A DNA stretch of 64,000 nucleotides, taken from assembly GCA_035564555.1 (NCBI GenBank), contig DATMTS010000055.1, positions 79,107 to 143,106 on the forward strand, read 5' to 3'. Source of the DNA: DATMTS01 sp035564555. Its GTDB lineage: Bacteria > Actinomycetota > Actinomycetes > Actinomycetales > Microbacteriaceae. Positions 51,932-61,137 of the stretch are shown here, one piece after another. The translations under genes and the position numbers were made by a program. The notes under the pieces are model-generated. The model was not told the origin of the DNA, did not search any database, and saw nothing but the letters and a program-made list of their open reading frames with translations. Position 1 is the stretch's first letter. Every line of letters begins with the position of its first letter.

Positions 51932-52160
51932 CCCGGATCAGAACATCGAAGCGACGTTCTGCACTTTTGAGCATTTGTCACTTGCTTCTGGATAGACCGG
52001 TCGTTCTGCGCGGTACAGTCTCTGACACGAGCCCGCCGCCAGCCTCGACACAATGCGCATTTCAACCCCCACGTACGTGTCGCGGCCAGGCGGCGGCCCC
52101 TTTTAATGTGAGCTGAGTCCAGGTGCCGAAGCATCGGGGACGAACCCGATCGGCGGCATC
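51932..52160. other. Intergenic region with no gene recognised
   Basis: The 229 bp between a GNAT gene and the convergent NUDIX gene hold no clear ORF. Near 52080-52105 a GC-rich stretch (GGCC-N7-GGCC) is followed by CCTTTTAATG, which might be a weak terminator for the GNAT gene. No other signal was seen. Confidence 0.5.
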
Positions 52161-52865
52161 TCACCGTGGCGGGTCGACCTCGTAACTCCACGGCAGTTCA
52201 CCCATCAGCAGGCGATGGCGGGCACCGGGGTCTCCAGCGCGCTCGTCATCGTCGTAGGCGACATCGGGTTGCCAATAGATCGTGCGCCGATCGGCGGCGA
52301 ACCGCGAGACGAACCGCTGGACGGAGCCGTCGCGAGCCCGGTGCACGGCATCCGACACGGAATCGATGCCGATGAGCCCGTGCAGCGTGACCCAGGTCGG
52401 TGGGAACAGTCGGAGCACGCCCTCGGCATGGCGGGAGAGGGCATCCGCCGGGCGCAGCCAGCAGAACGCCACGCTCTCCTGCGGCGAGAGCAGGATGTCG
52501 CCCTGTGGTGCCCTCGCCAGGAAGAACCAGGTGCGCAGCCGCTTCGCGACGCCTTGCGGGGGGATCCAGCACGCGGTCGGGACCAACTCGCCTTCGGCGA
52601 CGACGAGCCCGGTCTCCTCGAAGGTCTCCCGCGCGGCGGCGACCGCCGCCGCGGCAAGTTCCGGGTCGGTGCCGGCCGGCGCCGGTGCCGCGTCGGATTC
52701 CTCGACGACGCCACCGGGAAAGACCCAGGCGCCGGCGAACGATCCGCGGTCGTGCGGACGTTCCAGCAACAGCACCTCGGCGCCGCGCGCTCCATCCCGC
52801 AGCAGCACCGCGGTCGCCGCGACGGCGTCGTCGGGTTGCCCCGGAGCAGGTCGCCCCTGCGTCAT
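52161..52865 (-). CDS. NUDIX hydrolase family protein
   Basis: Start ATG 52865 follows GGGAGGG. The 234-residue product has an N-terminal NUDIX domain: GGVVEESD followed by RETFEETGLV (about 83-92), fitting GX5EX7REUXEEXGU with an insert of about 20 residues between its first glycine and the RExxEE helix (typical for NUDT19/ RppH-unlike, CoA- or ADP-ribose-type branches). FPGG, EETG and the RLRTWFFLAR segment are visible. It hydrolyses a nucleoside diphosphate linked to some moiety; the substrate is not predictable. A basic C-terminal extension of about 100 residues follows the domain. Confidence 0.83.
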   Translation of the reverse strand: MTQGRPAPGQPDDAVAATAVLLRDGARGAEVLLLERPHDRGSFAGAWVFPGGVVEESDAAPAPAGTDPELAAAAVAAARETFEETGLVVAEGELVPTACWIPPQGVAKRLRTWFFLARAPQGDILLSPQESVAFCWLRPADALSRHAEGVLRLFPPTWVTLHGLIGIDSVSDAVHRARDGSVQRFVSRFAADRRTIYWQPDVAYDDDERAGDPGARHRLLMGELPWSYEVDPPR

Positions 52866-52998
52866 CGACCCTCCCTCACCTGGACGTGCCCAGTTTCGCA
52901 CGGCCGATCGAGCCGGATCCCTTCTGGCTCCGATTGTCGTCGCCGCATTTCCCGTCTTGGCGGACCCGACGCGGCGGTCTGCGGCATAGGCTGCGGTG

Positions 52999-53832
52999 AT
53001 GAGCATCACGTCTGGCCGGCTCATCGAACGGACGAGCCGGTTCACCCGTCGCATCGTGGCGCCGAATCCCGGGCCGATGACGCTGGATGGCACCAACTCG
53101 TATCTGATCGGCGCGGATGCTGCTGCGAGCGTCGTCGTCGATCCGGGTCCGGTTGAACCGGAGCATCTCGGACGGCTGGCCGAAGCGGGGAGGGTCGCCC
53201 TGGTCCTGCTGACGCACCACCATCCCGATCATTCCGAATCACTGCAGGAGTTCGCGCGGATGACCGGGGCCCCGGTGCGTGCGCTGGATGCCGCGTTCTG
53301 CGTGGATGCTCCTGCCCTGGCGGACGGCGAGGTCATCGAGGCGGCGGGCGTGTCGATCTGTGTCGTTGCGACACCCGGGCACACCGCCGATTCGGTGTGT
53401 TTCGTGCTGCCCGACGACGAACCCCTCGGATCCGACGAACCCCTCGGACCCGGCGGCGGCTCGACGCCCGGCTCCGTGCTGACGGGCGACACCGTGCTCG
53501 GCCGTGGCACCACGATCATCGCCGACCCGGACGGCGCCCTCGGCCCATATCTCGAGTCGCTGCGCCGGCTGCGCGAGTTCGGCCCGGCGCTCGTGCTGCC
53601 GGGGCACGGCGCGGTGCTTCCCGATCTCGCGGCGATCTGCGACGCCTATCTCGCCCACCGGGCCGAGCGTCTGGACGAGGTGCGTGCAGCCCTCGCCGAC
53701 CTGGGCCCGGACGCGACAGCACAGGCGGTCACCGACGTGGTCTACCGGGACGTCGACCCCTCCGTCCGCGCCGCGGCCGAGGCATCCATGCGGGCCCAGC
53801 TCGCCTATCTGCGCGGCGGCGGCAGGCGTTGA
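52999..53832 (+). CDS. MBL fold metallohydrolase (LACTB2-like)
   Basis: The 277-residue protein belongs to the metallo-beta-lactamase fold. The zinc-binding motif is LLTHHHPDHSES (about 74-85, HxHxDH), then TPGHTADS (about 124), GDTVLG (about 163) and PGHGAVLP (about 197). It resembles the LACTB2/ribonuclease-like branch, which acts on RNA or small esters. A six-residue block DEPLGS/DEPLGP is duplicated at 53416-53451. It is divergent from the NUDIX gene and convergent with the DUF4037 gene (they meet without a gap). Confidence 0.87.
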   Translation: MSITSGRLIERTSRFTRRIVAPNPGPMTLDGTNSYLIGADAAASVVVDPGPVEPEHLGRLAEAGRVALVLLTHHHPDHSESLQEFARMTGAPVRALDAAFCVDAPALADGEVIEAAGVSICVVATPGHTADSVCFVLPDDEPLGSDEPLGPGGGSTPGSVLTGDTVLGRGTTIIADPDGALGPYLESLRRLREFGPALVLPGHGAVLPDLAAICDAYLAHRAERLDEVRAALADLGPDATAQAVTDVVYRDVDPSVRAAAEASMRAQLAYLRGGGRR

Positions 53833-54861
53833 TCAACGGCTGGTGACCGCCCGCGAAACGGCTGCTCGTCGCTCCGAGGCGGTCAGCACCTCCACGTTGT
53901 CGACCCATTGCTCGATGGCGCCGACCCCGGGCGGCAGCGCGGCGACGGCCGGATCGCTGATCGTCTCGCCGACGAGGCGGGAGATGTCGCTCGTGCTGCG
54001 GAACGGACGGTCGAAGAACGGCTGTGTCGCCCGCGCGGCTGCGGGCAGACCGTTCTCGCGCTGCAGCGCGTTGAGCTTCTCGAGTGCTTCGCAGAGCGCG
54101 TCTTCGCGATCCCGCCACGTTTCGGCCCGAACCGCCAGCAGCAACTGCGGCGCAATGGCGCCGGCCCGCGGCAGTTGGGCGAAGAGCGTTCCGAACCACT
54201 TCGGATACGGCGGCCAGCGGCGCTCCAGCAGGAATCCGAGGTGCATCGCGGCGCGCACCAGCCGTGCCGCGATCAGGCGCGATCCGAGGTCGTCGCCGCG
54301 CCCGCCCGCCCGGCCGATGAAGGACAGTTCCTGGCCGATGCGCGCCCAGTCCACCGCGACCACGTGCCGCCAGACGGCATCCGGATACCACCTCAGACGA
54401 TTCCGCACGGCCGCCAGTTCGCCGGTCGGGTCGTCGAACACCTCTCCCGCCGTGACCTCGAGCACGGCCTGGCCTGTGAGAGTCAGCCAGTCGGCGATGT
54501 CGAACTCACGCGTCGCGTCGACGCCGAGGCGCTCGCGGGTGAACCGCTCGATCGTCGTCACCTCGACGCCGTGATGCGGTTCGTGGCGCCAGGTCGTCGC
54601 GAACCGGGTCGGATGCCCCCGGTGCTGGGTGGGCAGCATCCGTTCGAGCAGTTCGTCGACGTCGTCGACCGCGTGCTCGGCAACGAACAGCGTGAGGCGA
54701 AGTCCCCAGTCGTGGTCGCGCGAGGTGTGGTCATCGAGCCCGAGCACGTCCGATCCGCTTCCCAGTCGCGCCGCACCCTGCACGATCCCGGGTCGATGCC
54801 GGTCGAGCAACGGCGCGACGACTTCGCGGTAGTAGTCGCGGCAGTACTGAAGACCGTGCAC
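53833..54861 (-). CDS. DUF4037 domain protein with nucleotidyltransferase-like start
   Basis: The 342-residue protein begins with a nucleotidyltransferase-like motif: GAARLGSGSDVLGLDDHTSRDHDWGLRL (about 30-57), containing GSGSD and a second Asp pair, as in DUF4037 proteins. The rest is helical, with WRHVVAVDWARIGQELSFIGRAG and ending in RAVTSR. Function is unknown; the fold suggests transfer of a nucleotide or aminoglycoside-like modification, which is inference. It is divergent from the dihydrofolate-reductase-like gene and convergent with the MBL gene. Confidence 0.8.
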   Translation of the reverse strand: MHGLQYCRDYYREVVAPLLDRHRPGIVQGAARLGSGSDVLGLDDHTSRDHDWGLRLTLFVAEHAVDDVDELLERMLPTQHRGHPTRFATTWRHEPHHGVEVTTIERFTRERLGVDATREFDIADWLTLTGQAVLEVTAGEVFDDPTGELAAVRNRLRWYPDAVWRHVVAVDWARIGQELSFIGRAGGRGDDLGSRLIAARLVRAAMHLGFLLERRWPPYPKWFGTLFAQLPRAGAIAPQLLLAVRAETWRDREDALCEALEKLNALQRENGLPAAARATQPFFDRPFRSTSDISRLVGETISDPAVAALPPGVGAIEQWVDNVEVLTASERRAAVSRAVTSR

Positions 54862-54909
54862 GGCATCATGCTAGCCACGGATGTCGGAGGCCACGCCTAG
54901 GGTGCCGGC

Positions 54910-55497
54910 ATGACGCGAACGATCTACTACACGGCAACCACTTTGAATGGTTACCTGGCCGACGAGCAGAACTCGTTGCAATGGCTGTTCGAGGTGGAAC
55001 AAGACGATTCCGTCAACGAATCGATGACGGCCTTCATGGCGGATGCCGGTGTGCTCGTCGAAGGATCGACCACGTACCTTTGGCTGCTCGAGCACGAGAA
55101 GCTCATCGAGCATCCGGAGAAGTGGCGGCAGTTCTATGGCGAGCGCCCCACGTTCGTGTTCTCGAGCCGGCGGGATCTTCCGCTCGTGGCCGGTGCCGAC
55201 ATCACCGTTGTGTCGGGGTCGGTTCCGGAGGCGTTCGCCACGATCCGGCAGGCCGCCGGCGAACGCAACGTCTGGATCGTCGGGGGCGGCGACCTCGCCG
55301 GGCAATTCGCCGACGCCGGCTTGCTCGACGAACTGCGCATCACCTTCGCCCCGGCGACGGTGACCGGCGGTGCGCCCCTGCTGCCTCGCGCGATCGACTC
55401 AGGACGGCTGCGGCTGACCGGGGTGACCCGCCACGGCCAGTTCGCTGAGCTCGCCTACGACCTCGGCGGCCCCGAGGGCGACGACGCCGCGCCCTGA
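54910..55497 (+). CDS. RibD C-terminal/dihydrofolate reductase-like protein
   Basis: A 195-residue protein of the RibD-C/DHFR-fold family: TIYYTATTLNGYLADEQN (about 4-21), VEGSTTYLWLLEH, VFSSRRDLPLV, then IVGGGDLAGQFADAGLLDELRITFAP (about 120-145), where GGGDLA is the NADPH-binding loop. These YyaP-like single-domain proteins are widespread and mostly of unknown substrate. It is divergent from DUF4037 with a 48-bp gap. Confidence 0.87.
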   Translation: MTRTIYYTATTLNGYLADEQNSLQWLFEVEQDDSVNESMTAFMADAGVLVEGSTTYLWLLEHEKLIEHPEKWRQFYGERPTFVFSSRRDLPLVAGADITVVSGSVPEAFATIRQAAGERNVWIVGGGDLAGQFADAGLLDELRITFAPATVTGGAPLLPRAIDSGRLRLTGVTRHGQFAELAYDLGGPEGDDAAP

Positions 55498-55525
55498 CCC
55501 CGCTTCTGCACCGTAGCCTTGAGCG

Positions 55526-56509
55526 GTGTATGCACTGCGGGATGCCGACTTCCGTCCGCTGACCTCAGCGGTGACGAGCGCGCAGGTGCGCGCGTTCCGG
55601 CGTCGATCCCTCGACGCCGACCGAGGCGGCGCGCGAGCCCGTCGACGCCGCCACAACCTCCTGTTCGCCGTCATCTGCGCCGCGATCATCGTCGCCGTGT
55701 GCGCGTTCGTCGCGATTCGGCTCGGGTTCGACGCGGGCACGGCGGCCTCTGCGGGCGGCGCGGCGCGGGCGCGCTTCATCGCGTGGGGCGTCGTCGTGCT
55801 CCTCGTCGTCGGGCTCGGCGCCGCCGCCCTGATTCTGGTGCGCCAGGAACTGCGGCGCTGGCAGCACCGCCTTCGCCTGGATGCCTTCGCGCACGCCAAC
55901 GGTTTCGGTCTGGTCTTCGAATCCGAAGCCCCCGACTACCCAGGAGCGTTGTTCCACGGCGGCGAGCGACCCGTGGCGCGTGACCGGCTGCGTGCGCTGA
56001 CCGGTCGAGAGCTGGAACTGGGCCGGTACGCATACGTGTCGCGGTTCGGTGCGGCGGTGAGCACTCGGGAATGGACCTACGTCGCGCTTCGGCTCGACGC
56101 TCCATCGCCGCAGATCGTGCTGGAGGCGCGAACCCACCGCGGCAAGCTGAGCACCACGGGAACCCCCGCGGCCTACCGCGACCTTCCTGCGACCCCGCTC
56201 GGCGGAGCGAGCGGCAAGCTCTTCACGCTCTATTGCCCCGCCGCCCGACTCGAGCACGCACGCGCGATCCTGACCCGCGGCCTGATCGACCTGCTCTGCG
56301 ATGCCGACGGCAACGGGACGGGGGCGCGAAGCGACGACGACCGGATCATCGATCTCGAACTCGTCGACGACTGGATGTTCCTCTATGCGCCGGCGGCCTG
56401 GAATCTGGCCGATCCCGATGTGCTGCGCCGACTGTTCCACATCGTCGACACGGTGACCGCGTCCCTTCCGCCCGAGGCCGGACCCGGCGAAAGCGCCGAG
56501 CGCGAGTGA
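55526..56509 (+). CDS. Two-pass membrane protein of unknown function
   Basis: The 327-residue protein starts at GTG 55526 shortly after the previous stop, so it may share the transcript. It has a basic N-terminus and two helices (about 44-66 and 83-105), followed by a cytoplasmic or exterior domain of about 210 residues with beta-strand-rich sequence (YVSRFGAAVSTREWTYVALRLD, GKLFTLYCPAARLEHARAIL). No motif is recognised. Homologues of this kind occur in related actinobacteria as hypothetical proteins (inference). It is convergent with the NAD(P)H-hydrate epimerase gene. Confidence 0.7.
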   Translation: MYALRDADFRPLTSAVTSAQVRAFRRRSLDADRGGARARRRRHNLLFAVICAAIIVAVCAFVAIRLGFDAGTAASAGGAARARFIAWGVVVLLVVGLGAAALILVRQELRRWQHRLRLDAFAHANGFGLVFESEAPDYPGALFHGGERPVARDRLRALTGRELELGRYAYVSRFGAAVSTREWTYVALRLDAPSPQIVLEARTHRGKLSTTGTPAAYRDLPATPLGGASGKLFTLYCPAARLEHARAILTRGLIDLLCDADGNGTGARSDDDRIIDLELVDDWMFLYAPAAWNLADPDVLRRLFHIVDTVTASLPPEAGPGESAERE

Positions 56510-56527
56510 ATCGCGCCCGCCTGCCGC

Positions 56528-57238
56528 TCAGCCGTGGCGATGCACGAGCGGCTGCACGCGGGCGAGGTCGGGACCGAGGCCGATATCGACGAGGCGCACC
56601 TCGCCGACGCGCGTGGAAGCCGGCGGGAGCAGCAAGCCCGCCTTGAAGCCCCCGAACGTCACGGTCACATCCGCGGGCAGCACCACCGGGTCGGGAATGC
56701 TGCCGTCGTCCGGTCCGATGCCGCTCGGGATGTCGACGGCGACCACCGAGGGGGCGCCGGGCGTGGGGAGCACGGGCAGGATGGCGGCGACGACATCGCG
56801 AGCGGTGCCGCGCAGCGCCGGACTCGATGCTGCTCCGGTGCCCAGGATGCCGTCGACGATGACGTCGGCATCGGCCGCGGCGTTCGCGACGGCCAGGGCG
56901 TCGAGCGTTCCGTCAGCCTCGGTCACATCGATCACCTGGGCACCGGCGGCGAGCGCGGCCGTGAGCCCGGCCTCGTGCATGCGCGAACCCACGGGAAGTA
57001 TTGTCACGTCGCATCCCGTCGATGCCAGGACGGCGCCCGCGTACAGCGCGTCGCCGCCGTTGTCACCCGATCCGACGAGCAGCAGCACGCAGCCCGGCAG
57101 ATCGCCGGCGCGGTCGACCAGCACGGAGCGGATCTCCTGCGCCAATGCGGCGGCCGCGCGTTGCATCAAGGGCTCGCCGGCGGCGAGGTGCGGCGCCTCG
57201 GCGTCGCGCATCTGCTGGGCGGAGTATCCGTTCACCAT
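56528..57238 (-). CDS. nnrE: NAD(P)H-hydrate epimerase (YjeF N-domain)
   Basis: From ATG 57238 the product has 236 residues, the size of a stand-alone YjeF_N domain. It shows EAPHLAAGEPLMQRAAAALAQEI at the start, the phosphate-binding GSGDNGGDALYAG (about 55-67), VDGILGTGA (about 129) and VVAVDIPSGIGPDDG (about 162-176). It interconverts R and S forms of hydrated NAD(P)H, so that a dehydratase can restore the cofactor. The dehydratase (YjeF C-domain) is not fused and is not in the window. Alternative start GTG 57235. Confidence 0.9.
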   Translation of the reverse strand: MVNGYSAQQMRDAEAPHLAAGEPLMQRAAAALAQEIRSVLVDRAGDLPGCVLLLVGSGDNGGDALYAGAVLASTGCDVTILPVGSRMHEAGLTAALAAGAQVIDVTEADGTLDALAVANAAADADVIVDGILGTGAASSPALRGTARDVVAAILPVLPTPGAPSVVAVDIPSGIGPDDGSIPDPVVLPADVTVTFGGFKAGLLLPPASTRVGEVRLVDIGLGPDLARVQPLVHRHG

Positions 57239-57348
57239 GCTTCCAACCTGGCACGATGCGGGTTGCAACGGTAGTGTGCCGGCGGATGCGTCGGCGCAGC
57301 ATTGCCGGGCTCGACGGCCCCAAGCCGCTCAGCGGGCGACGCGGAACG

Positions 57349-58527
57349 TCAGCCGCGGCATGCCGACGACTGGCCGCTCGCGAAGTAGTCCAGCAGCGCG
57401 GCATCCAGCGGCGGCACGTCGAGCGCGCATTCGTCGCCCCGTAGCGATTCGGTGGCCCGGATGCCCGCGGCGACCGCCTGCCGAGCGGCCACCGGCGATG
57501 TGGCGGTTGTCGCCCCGGTGCGCACGAAACGCAGGAACTCATCGATGAGCAGTGCGTCGGCTCCACCGTGGCCGCCCTCCGCCTCCTGAACCACGAAGCT
57601 CTCGTCGGCCTGCGCGCTGCCCGAGTGCCGCCGGTTCCACAGCCGCACCTCGGAGCCGGAGACGTCGCCGGTGTTCTCGATGCGGCCCGTGGTTCCGATG
57701 ACGGTGTAGTTGCGCCAGTAGTCGGGCGTGAAGTGGCACTGCTGATAGGAGGCGAGCACCCCGTTGTCGAGCACCAGGTTGACCATCGAGACGTCTTCGA
57801 CGTCGACCACCGGATTCAGCCCTCGTTGTGCCGTCGGCGGCCAGTTGTCCAGGCTGTACCAGTCGAGCATCCGTTCGTCGGAACGGTCATGTCGATCGGT
57901 GATCGCGCCGTAGACGGCGAGCGCGCCGATGGCTTGCACCCGGGTGGCATACCCGCCGGAGAGCCAGTGGATCACGTCGAGGTCGTGCGCCCCCTTCTGC
58001 AGTAGAAGGCCCACCGACTTCGACCGGTCGGCGTGCCAGTCTTTGAAGTAGTAGTCGCCGCCGTCGCCCACGAAATGACGGCACCAGAGGGTCTTCACCT
58101 CGCCGATCCTGCCCTGTTGAATGAGATCGCGCATGAGCGTGATCACCGGCAGGTGGCGCATGTTGTGACCGACGTAGAGCTTGCTGCCCGTACGGTGCGC
58201 AGCGGCCAGGATCGCGTCGCAGTCTTCGATGGAGGTCGCCAGCGGCTTCTCGCAGAACACCGCGACCCCTGCCTCCAGTGCCCGGATCGCGACCGACGCA
58301 TGCAGGTGGTCGGGTGTGAGCACCATCACGGCGTCGATGTCGGATGCCAGCGTCACCTCGAGCTCGTCGGTCACCGACGCACCGGGAAAGGCCTCGAATG
58401 CTTCGCGCCGGGAACGTTCGCTCGGGTCGCAGACCGCAGTGATCGCCGAGCCTTCCCCGGGTCGATGGGCTTCTCGTGCCACGCCGCCACGCAGGCCGTA
58501 GCCCACGACTCCGATCCTCAGATCCAT
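57349..58527 (-). CDS. Gfo/Idh/MocA family oxidoreductase
   Basis: Start ATG 58527 follows AGGGGGT; a longer frame overlaps the neighbour. The 392-residue product has an N-terminal Rossmann fold (RIGVVGYGLRGG, about 4-15; ITAVCDPSERSR; VFCEKPLA with the EKP motif near 97) and a C-terminal alpha/beta domain. It probably oxidises or reduces a sugar or inositol with NAD(P). The gap to the downstream NnrE gene is 110 bp, and to the methyltransferase gene 17 bp. Confidence 0.88.
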   Translation of the reverse strand: MDLRIGVVGYGLRGGVAREAHRPGEGSAITAVCDPSERSRREAFEAFPGASVTDELEVTLASDIDAVMVLTPDHLHASVAIRALEAGVAVFCEKPLATSIEDCDAILAAAHRTGSKLYVGHNMRHLPVITLMRDLIQQGRIGEVKTLWCRHFVGDGGDYYFKDWHADRSKSVGLLLQKGAHDLDVIHWLSGGYATRVQAIGALAVYGAITDRHDRSDERMLDWYSLDNWPPTAQRGLNPVVDVEDVSMVNLVLDNGVLASYQQCHFTPDYWRNYTVIGTTGRIENTGDVSGSEVRLWNRRHSGSAQADESFVVQEAEGGHGGADALLIDEFLRFVRTGATTATSPVAARQAVAAGIRATESLRGDECALDVPPLDAALLDYFASGQSSACRG

Positions 58528-58544
58528 GGTGACCCCCTGCGCCG

Positions 58545-59729
58545 TCAGGCCTTCGTCGACACGGTAACCGTGAATTTCGCGTTGCGGGCGATTTGACGCG
58601 TTGGCCCGACGCAACGACCCAGCGCCGCCCGGTAGCCCAAGTGCGAGTTGAACACCGTCCACAGTTCGCCGCCGGGTCTCAGCACCCGGCCGGCCGCCTC
58701 GATCAGTTTGAGTCCGGCACCGGCGTGCACCGAGGTCCCGAGGTGGAACGGCGGATTCAGCACCACGAGATCGGCCGAGGCATCAGCGCGCATCGACAGC
58801 GCGTCGTCGCGCTGCGTCTGCACGCGGTCGGCCACGCCGTTGGCCTGAGCGGTCGCCTGGGCGGATGCGATCGCCGCGGCCGACTGGTCGGTGGCGAGCA
58901 CCTGGATGCCCGGGCGCCGCATCGCGAGCACGGCGGCAAGAACACCCGTGCCGCAACCGAGATCGATGGCGGTGGCGGCGGCCGGTTTCGCCTGATCGAG
59001 CACATTGAGCAGAAAACGGGTACCGATGTCGAGCTTCACTCCGGCGAACGCTCCTCCATGCGCGCACACCCACACGCCGACATCGTCATGGAAGGTGCAG
59101 GCCGGCCAATGGCGTTCCGTCGCTTCAGCCGCCGCGGTGCCCCGACCGGGAGCGGTGGCCGTCAGCACCCGGGCCTTCTGCCGGGCGAGCCCTGCCTGCA
59201 CGCCACCGAAGTGCCGGCCGAGCACGTCGTTCATCGCGGGCGTCAGATGCTTGACCATTGCGCCGGCGAACACGGTCACGTCGGGCGCCGCGTGCGCTGC
59301 GACGGTGGCCGCGATCTCGTCGAGCGCGTCGAGACTCTTCGGCAGCCTCAGCAGCACGACGCGGGAACCGGCCAGCAGCGCGGCATCCAAGGGATGGGAG
59401 TGATAGGCATCCGCGTGACCGAGGCGCCCCGCGTTGGCCGCAAGGGCCCGCTCGGCGACGATGGAATCCTGGTGCACCCGGATGCCGCGGGCACCGTGCA
59501 GCGCCGCGGCACCGATGGTCAGGGCGCCGTAGCCGTCGTCGATCACAGTGACGGAGCCGTCGCCGATGGATCGGCCGGGCGCTGAAAGTGCGTCCGCTGC
59601 AGTCTGCAGCAGCAACCGATCGGCGGCATCCGATGCGAACAGGTTCGCCGCCTCCACGTCGGGCCGGCGGCGCAGCGCCTCGAACGCGAACTCGGGCACG
59701 GTGCTCAGTCGCGGTCGAGCGGACGCCAC
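58545..59729 (-). CDS. RsmC/RlmG-like methyltransferase
   Basis: The 394-residue protein has two related halves, the layout of 16S/23S rRNA m2G methyltransferases (RsmC/RlmG). The N-terminal half is degenerate (VTVIDDGYGALTIGAAALHGARG) and the C-terminal half carries the SAM motif AIDLGCGTGVLAAVLA (about 263-278) and the catalytic NPPFHLG (about 327). It is probably an RNA guanine N2-methyltransferase. Its start overlaps the hspR 3' end by 25 bp, so it may be read from the heat-shock operon. Confidence 0.87.
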   Translation of the reverse strand: MASARPRLSTVPEFAFEALRRRPDVEAANLFASDAADRLLLQTAADALSAPGRSIGDGSVTVIDDGYGALTIGAAALHGARGIRVHQDSIVAERALAANAGRLGHADAYHSHPLDAALLAGSRVVLLRLPKSLDALDEIAATVAAHAAPDVTVFAGAMVKHLTPAMNDVLGRHFGGVQAGLARQKARVLTATAPGRGTAAAEATERHWPACTFHDDVGVWVCAHGGAFAGVKLDIGTRFLLNVLDQAKPAAATAIDLGCGTGVLAAVLAMRRPGIQVLATDQSAAAIASAQATAQANGVADRVQTQRDDALSMRADASADLVVLNPPFHLGTSVHAGAGLKLIEAAGRVLRPGGELWTVFNSHLGYRAALGRCVGPTRQIARNAKFTVTVSTKA

Positions 59730-60121
59730 ACGACGACCTGATTGCTTCGGCGCACCCGGGTGCCCGCGCGCAACGAGATGACCTCGCCCTCGCTGCCGGC
59801 CGCGAAGACCCTGCGGCCCGGGCGATTGAGCAACTCGTCGGCGAGTGCCGCCTCGAGCTCGCGCACCCTGCCGGTCAATTGCGCGACGTGGTTCTCGAGT
59901 TCGAGGATGCGTCGAATGCCCTCCAGGCTCACGCCCTCGGACCCGAGTCGCGCCACCTCGCGCAGTTGCACGACATCACGCATCGAATAGCGGCGCGACT
60001 TGCCCGCGGTGCGCTTCGGGCTCACCAGCCCCAACCTGTCGTACTGCCGCAGGGTCTGCGGGTGCATGCCGCTCAGCTCTGCGGCGACGGCGATCGCGAA
60101 GACAGGGGTGAGCTCGTCCAT
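59705..60121 (-). CDS. hspR: Heat shock repressor HspR (MerR family)
   Basis: From ATG 60121 (4 bp after the dnaJ stop) the product has 138 residues. The N-terminal MerR helix-turn-helix shows VFAIAVAAELSGMHPQTLRQYDRLGLVSPKRTAGKSRRYS (about 7-47), with MHPQTLRQYDR typical of HspR, followed by a coiled coil (about 85-105). HspR binds the HAIR element, with DnaK as co-repressor, and shuts off the dnaK operon and clpB. Both operators are in this window (8708-8728 and 63847-63867). Confidence 0.95.
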   Translation of the reverse strand: MDELTPVFAIAVAAELSGMHPQTLRQYDRLGLVSPKRTAGKSRRYSMRDVVQLREVARLGSEGVSLEGIRRILELENHVAQLTGRVRELEAALADELLNRPGRRVFAAGSEGEVISLRAGTRVRRSNQVVVWRPLDRD

Positions 60122-60125
60122 CGCG

Positions 60126-61109
60126 CTAGCCCCGGGCCTTCGCCAGCAGTTCGTCGCGCGGGTTCTCGTGCGGCAGCGTCTGCTCGAACTCCGAAAGCGC
60201 CTGCTCCGATGCCTTCGACAGATGCGACGGAACGACCACTTGCACGACCGCGAGCAGATCGCCGGTGCCCTTCGCTGTCTCCACACCGCGGCCCTTGACG
60301 CGCAGGACACGGCCACTCGGCGTGCCCGGCGCCACCCTCAGCTTGACGGGAGCGCCGCCCAGCGTCGGCACCTCGATCGTGGCACCCAGCGCCGCCTCGG
60401 TGAAGGTGACGGGCACGTTGACCCGCAGGTTCAGACCGTCTCGTTCGAACACCGGGTGCTTGCGCACCGCCACGGTCAGGATGATGTCGCCCGCTTCGCC
60501 GCCGTCGGGACTCGGTTCGCCCTTGCCACGCAGCTTGATCTTCTGTCCGTCAGCGACGCCGGCCGGGATCTTCACCTTGATCGGTCGGCCGTCATGCGTT
60601 TGAAGCGTGATGGTCTCGCCCCTGGTCGCGGTGACGAAATCGATCGTCGTTGACGCGGTGATGTCGCGTCCCCGCGTCGGACCGCCATAGCCGCGGTAAC
60701 CGCCGGTCGTCTGCCCGAAGCGGCCGTTGCCGAACAACCCGCCGAGCAGGTCGTCGTAGTCGCCGCCCTGCTGGAAGGTGTAGTTCTGGCCGCGGCCACC
60801 GCTGAACATGCTGCCGAAGACATCCTCGAAGCCGCCCTGGCCCGCGCCGCTCGGCGCGGTGAACCGGGCACCGGACCCCATCGCCCGGATCTGGTCGTAC
60901 TCCTTGCGCTGCTCCTCATCGGAGAGCACGGAGTACGCCTCGCTGATCTCCTTGAAGCGTGTCTCCGCCGCTTTGTCGCCCGGATTCGAGTCGGGGTGGT
61001 ACTGACGCGCGAGCTTGCGATACGTCTTCTTCAGGTCGGCGGCGCTCACGTCCTTGGAGACGCCGAGGACCTTATAGAAGTCCTTGTCGAACCAGTCTTG
61101 ACTTGCCAC
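60126..61109 (-). CDS. dnaJ: DnaJ co-chaperone without zinc-finger domain
   Basis: The 327-residue DnaJ starts with a J domain whose HPD motif sits at about 38-40 (RQYHPDSNPG). A Gly/Phe-rich linker (about 85-145) follows, then two substrate-binding beta-domains with GDIILTVAVRKHPVFERDGLNLRVNVPVTFTEAALGATIEVPTLGG. The four CxxCxGxG zinc repeats of full DnaJ are missing, so it resembles the CbpA-like type. It delivers substrates to DnaK. It is followed closely by hspR and preceded by a structured repeat (61138-61221). Confidence 0.95.
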   Translation of the reverse strand: MASQDWFDKDFYKVLGVSKDVSAADLKKTYRKLARQYHPDSNPGDKAAETRFKEISEAYSVLSDEEQRKEYDQIRAMGSGARFTAPSGAGQGGFEDVFGSMFSGGRGQNYTFQQGGDYDDLLGGLFGNGRFGQTTGGYRGYGGPTRGRDITASTTIDFVTATRGETITLQTHDGRPIKVKIPAGVADGQKIKLRGKGEPSPDGGEAGDIILTVAVRKHPVFERDGLNLRVNVPVTFTEAALGATIEVPTLGGAPVKLRVAPGTPSGRVLRVKGRGVETAKGTGDLLAVVQVVVPSHLSKASEQALSEFEQTLPHENPRDELLAKARG

Positions 61110-61137
61110 TCGGCACCTCCTTTCCTAACGTCATTCT

